The translations under genes were made by a program, and so were the position numbers. A model generated the notes under the pieces. The model did not search any database, was not told the DNA's origin, and was given only the letters and a program-made list of their open reading frames with translations. From the NCBI RefSeq assembly GCF_017355785.1, contig NZ_JAFEWE010000015.1, forward strand, positions 111,959 through 175,958: DNA of 64,000 nucleotides, read 5' to 3'. Positions 62,116-64,000 of this stretch are shown piece after piece (position 1 is the stretch's first letter; each line of letters opens with the position of its first letter). This DNA comes from Desertivirga arenae. GTDB taxonomy: Bacteria; Bacteroidota; Bacteroidia; Sphingobacteriales; Sphingobacteriaceae.

Positions 62116-62751
62116 ATGGACCTCTTTAACAGCGAACCCAATAGAGACAGTAATTATTTGCCGAAAGATGGAATAGTTAAGTATTTCGGTAAGGTACTCA
62201 AAAGGGAAGAAGCAGACCATTATTTAAATGTCCTGCTAAATTCTATTAACTGGAAAAATGATGAAGCAATAATTTTTGGAAAGGTCATTCATACTAAGCG
62301 AAAGGTAGCGTGGTATGGAGATTCAGATTTTAGCTATACCTATTCCAATAGCACTAAAACAGCAATCCCTTGGACTGCCGAGTTACACGAACTAAAAACA
62401 ATCGTTGAAGAACAAACAGGAGAGCAATTTAATTCCTGTCTGCTTAACCTTTACCATGATGGAGAGGAAGGAATGGCTTGGCATAGCGATGCAGAAAAGG
62501 ATTTGAAAAAGAATGGAGCAATTGCCTCTCTATCCTTTGGAGCCGAACGAAAATTTGCATTTAAACATAAAGAAACTAAGGAAACCATTTCCCTGCTCCT
62601 TGAACATGGAAGCTTACTAATTATGGCTGGCACTACACAGACCCATTGGTTGCATCGTCTGCCTCCTTCAACCCGTATAAAAACGCCTCGGGTTAATCTT
62701 ACTTTCAGGACAATTGTTCAAAACCTCACTAAGAATGATTTTCAGAAATAA
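62116..62751 (+). CDS. alkB: AlkB-family 2-oxoglutarate/Fe(II) dioxygenase
   Basis: Predicted oxidative demethylase that repairs 1-methyladenine and 3-methylcytosine. It has 211 residues from MDLFNSEPN. The iron site is visible as YHDGEEGMAWHSDAEKD (HxD, near residue 125) plus the distal His in TQTHWLHRL, and RVNLTFR near the end binds 2-oxoglutarate. The ALKBH2/3-like N-terminus (YFGKVLKREEADHYLN) is typical of Bacteroidetes AlkB. The last 23 bases overlap the end of the convergent ada gene. Confidence 0.93.
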   Translation: MDLFNSEPNRDSNYLPKDGIVKYFGKVLKREEADHYLNVLLNSINWKNDEAIIFGKVIHTKRKVAWYGDSDFSYTYSNSTKTAIPWTAELHELKTIVEEQTGEQFNSCLLNLYHDGEEGMAWHSDAEKDLKKNGAIASLSFGAERKFAFKHKETKETISLLLEHGSLLIMAGTTQTHWLHRLPPSTRIKTPRVNLTFRTIVQNLTKNDFQK

Positions 62752-63595
62752 GGTTAAGAGGATCTGTGATGGAGGCTTCCCAACCAATTATGGCCGATTT
62801 GCGGTTTAATCCCCACATATAGCCTCCAAGGTTTCCGGAGGATTGTATTACACGGTGACAGGGGATTAGAAAGGCAACAGGATTACTTCCAATAGCGGTA
62901 CCTACTGCGCGTGAAGCATTAGGCACGCTTATACTTTGAGCAATAGAACCGTAAGTAGAAAGCTTTCCCATTGGAATCTTTAAAAGACTTTCCCATACCT
63001 TCAACTGAAAGCTGGTCCCCTTTAAATGCAATTTGATCTGGTCCAGCTTCGTCCAGTCTTTCTGAAAGATTAGAAGAGCATTCGCTTGTATCTTATCAAA
63101 GCCTTCTAGATAATTAGCCTGTGGAAATGTAGATTTAAGCTTTAGCAGTTCGTTTTCCTGGTTATCATAGAAGGCCATATAACAAACTCCTTTCTCAGTA
63201 GACGCAAGTAGGAGAGGGCCGAAGGGACTAGTTACAAAACTGTACCGGATATGCAAGTCCTTACCTCCGTTCTTAAACTCAGCAGGAGTCATACCTTCTA
63301 TATTAATAAAAAGTTCATGCAATCGGCTGTTACCCGAAAGTCCAGTTTCATAGGCCACATCAAACAAAGACGCCTCTGTTTCCTTCAGTAACTTTCTTGC
63401 ATAAGCTATACTAATATATTGAAGGAATTTCTTCGGACTGGTGCCAGCCCATTCTGTAAATAAACGTTGAAAATGAAAGGGACTCAAACTTACAACCTCA
63501 GCGATCTCTTCCAATGATGGCTGCTTCTTGAAGTTCAATCGAATATATTCAATTGCCTTTGCAATACGTTCATAATTTAATTGATCCTGTTTCAT
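62729..63595 (-). CDS. Ada-like bifunctional regulator / methylated-DNA-cysteine methyltransferase
   Basis: A 288-residue fusion: an AraC-type HTH at residues 1-105 (SLEEIAEVVSLSPFHFQRLF; SLFDVAYETGLSGNSRLHELF), then an O6-alkylguanine transferase domain with the active Cys in IPCHRVIQ and GNLGGYMWGLNRK. The zinc-binding N-terminal Ada domain that removes methyl from phosphotriesters is missing, so the usual Ada sensing mechanism is absent. It converges with alkB and shares 23 bp with it. Repair role is firm; regulation of alkB is plausible but not shown. Confidence 0.9.
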   Translation of the reverse strand: MKQDQLNYERIAKAIEYIRLNFKKQPSLEEIAEVVSLSPFHFQRLFTEWAGTSPKKFLQYISIAYARKLLKETEASLFDVAYETGLSGNSRLHELFINIEGMTPAEFKNGGKDLHIRYSFVTSPFGPLLLASTEKGVCYMAFYDNQENELLKLKSTFPQANYLEGFDKIQANALLIFQKDWTKLDQIKLHLKGTSFQLKVWESLLKIPMGKLSTYGSIAQSISVPNASRAVGTAIGSNPVAFLIPCHRVIQSSGNLGGYMWGLNRKSAIIGWEASITDPLNLISENHS

Positions 63596-63856
63596 AATCT
63601 AAACAAAGGATTAAAGGTCTTAAGCTTTTAGCAATTGTACAATCTGAATCTTGCTGTATTTTTCAAAAGCCAAACTTTATAGGCTTTTAGTTTGACTACG
63701 TTTATTCTAATAGGGGAATCTGTAAATTGTAAGTTTAGGAGAGAAGCCCTTCCGGATCAGGACTCTTTACCATAAGGGTAAATGACAGCATTGTACTTAG
63801 TCACTATTATTTTAATATCCTACCTTGAAGGGATTTTATAGTACCCCTAAAATTAA
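63596..63856. other. Non-coding gap between ada and 5S rRNA
   Basis: No credible frame. It contains two weak hairpins, AAAAGCC/GGCTTTT near 63,667-63,690 and TTTACC/GGTAAA at 63,766-63,782. I see no tRNA and no repeat shared with the rest of the window. Confidence 0.5.
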
Positions 63857-63887
63857 AAAAGCCCTATCAGTTACCTGAAGGGCTTTT
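63857..63887 (-). terminator. rRNA operon terminator
   Basis: AAAAGCCCT(A)TCAG and CTGAAGGGCTTTT form a stem with one bulged base and a four-base loop; on the minus strand it is followed by TT-rich sequence. It ends transcription 10 nt after the 5S gene. Confidence 0.88.
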
Positions 63888-63896
63888 GTTTAAAAG

Positions 63897-64000
<104 letters not shown>

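Overview
The window looks like chromosome of a Bacteroidota species, most likely family Sphingobacteriaceae (Pedobacter-like). The basis is gene content and style: DUF4270 lipoproteins, a solo GT5 N-domain protein next to panC and glmS, PafA, a LytS/LytTR pair, many SusD-free outer-membrane barrels, few Shine-Dalgarno sequences, and repeated TAnnTTTG (-7) promoter elements of the Bacteroidetes sigma factor. No integrase, transposase, phage block or CRISPR array was seen; this is ordinary vertically inherited core chromosome with a few decayed genes.

Layout. 1-9.3 kb: a RecB/AddA-type helicase cut by the left edge, a dipeptide epimerase, an unrecognised conserved protein, a near-consensus parS site, a cytochrome c peroxidase lipoprotein, a PhoX-like phosphatase lipoprotein and a rhomboid protease. 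9.3-18.8 kb: peptidase T, a LytS/LytTR two-component pair followed by a large carboxypeptidase-regulatory/TonB-type outer-membrane protein, a GH3 enzyme and small barrels. 18.9-27.3 kb: an Lrp/AsnC regulator, a peculiar tRNA-like gene with its own promoter and terminator, thiE overlapping pafA, and the rimP-nusA-infB operon with a terminator-like leader. 27.6-39.1 kb: holin-like membrane protein, M1 aminopeptidase, panC-panD-rfaE2 (pantothenate and ADP-heptose), the GT5 N-domain protein, kelch and DUF4270 lipoproteins, glmS. 39.1-47.6 kb: repeats and a decayed gene, oxyR, a tiny lipoprotein, sodA, tadA, yicC-gmk-nadD, a MiaE-like hydroxylase, an FAD monooxygenase and TerC. 47.6-52.4 kb: sigma factor, its probable membrane regulator and a DUF4097-like exported protein; a NadR-kinase/PnuC salvage pair; a lipoprotein; a TonB C-terminal fragment. 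52.5-56.4 kb: carB with an attenuator-like leader, and a fatty-acid desaturase. 56.4-64 kb: a DNA-damage island (imuA-imuB-dnaE2 mutasome, alkB, ada) and the 3' part of a 5S rRNA gene, i.e. the end of an rRNA operon.

Main unexplained signals: (i) a promoter that runs straight into a terminator hairpin ahead of a carB whose product lacks the C-terminal allosteric domain; (ii) the ~109-nt tRNA-like gene; (iii) several genes whose -7 element ends only 4-5 nt before the start codon, implying leaderless mRNAs; (iv) a palindromic operator abutting the -7 element of the imu cassette; (v) a possible small RNA or attenuated leader before the sigma operon, built from a terminator module that recurs nearby.

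Start codons were moved downstream of the longest open frame where a signal peptide, conserved N-terminus or real ATG argued for it. All assignments are from reading the sequence; no database search was run.
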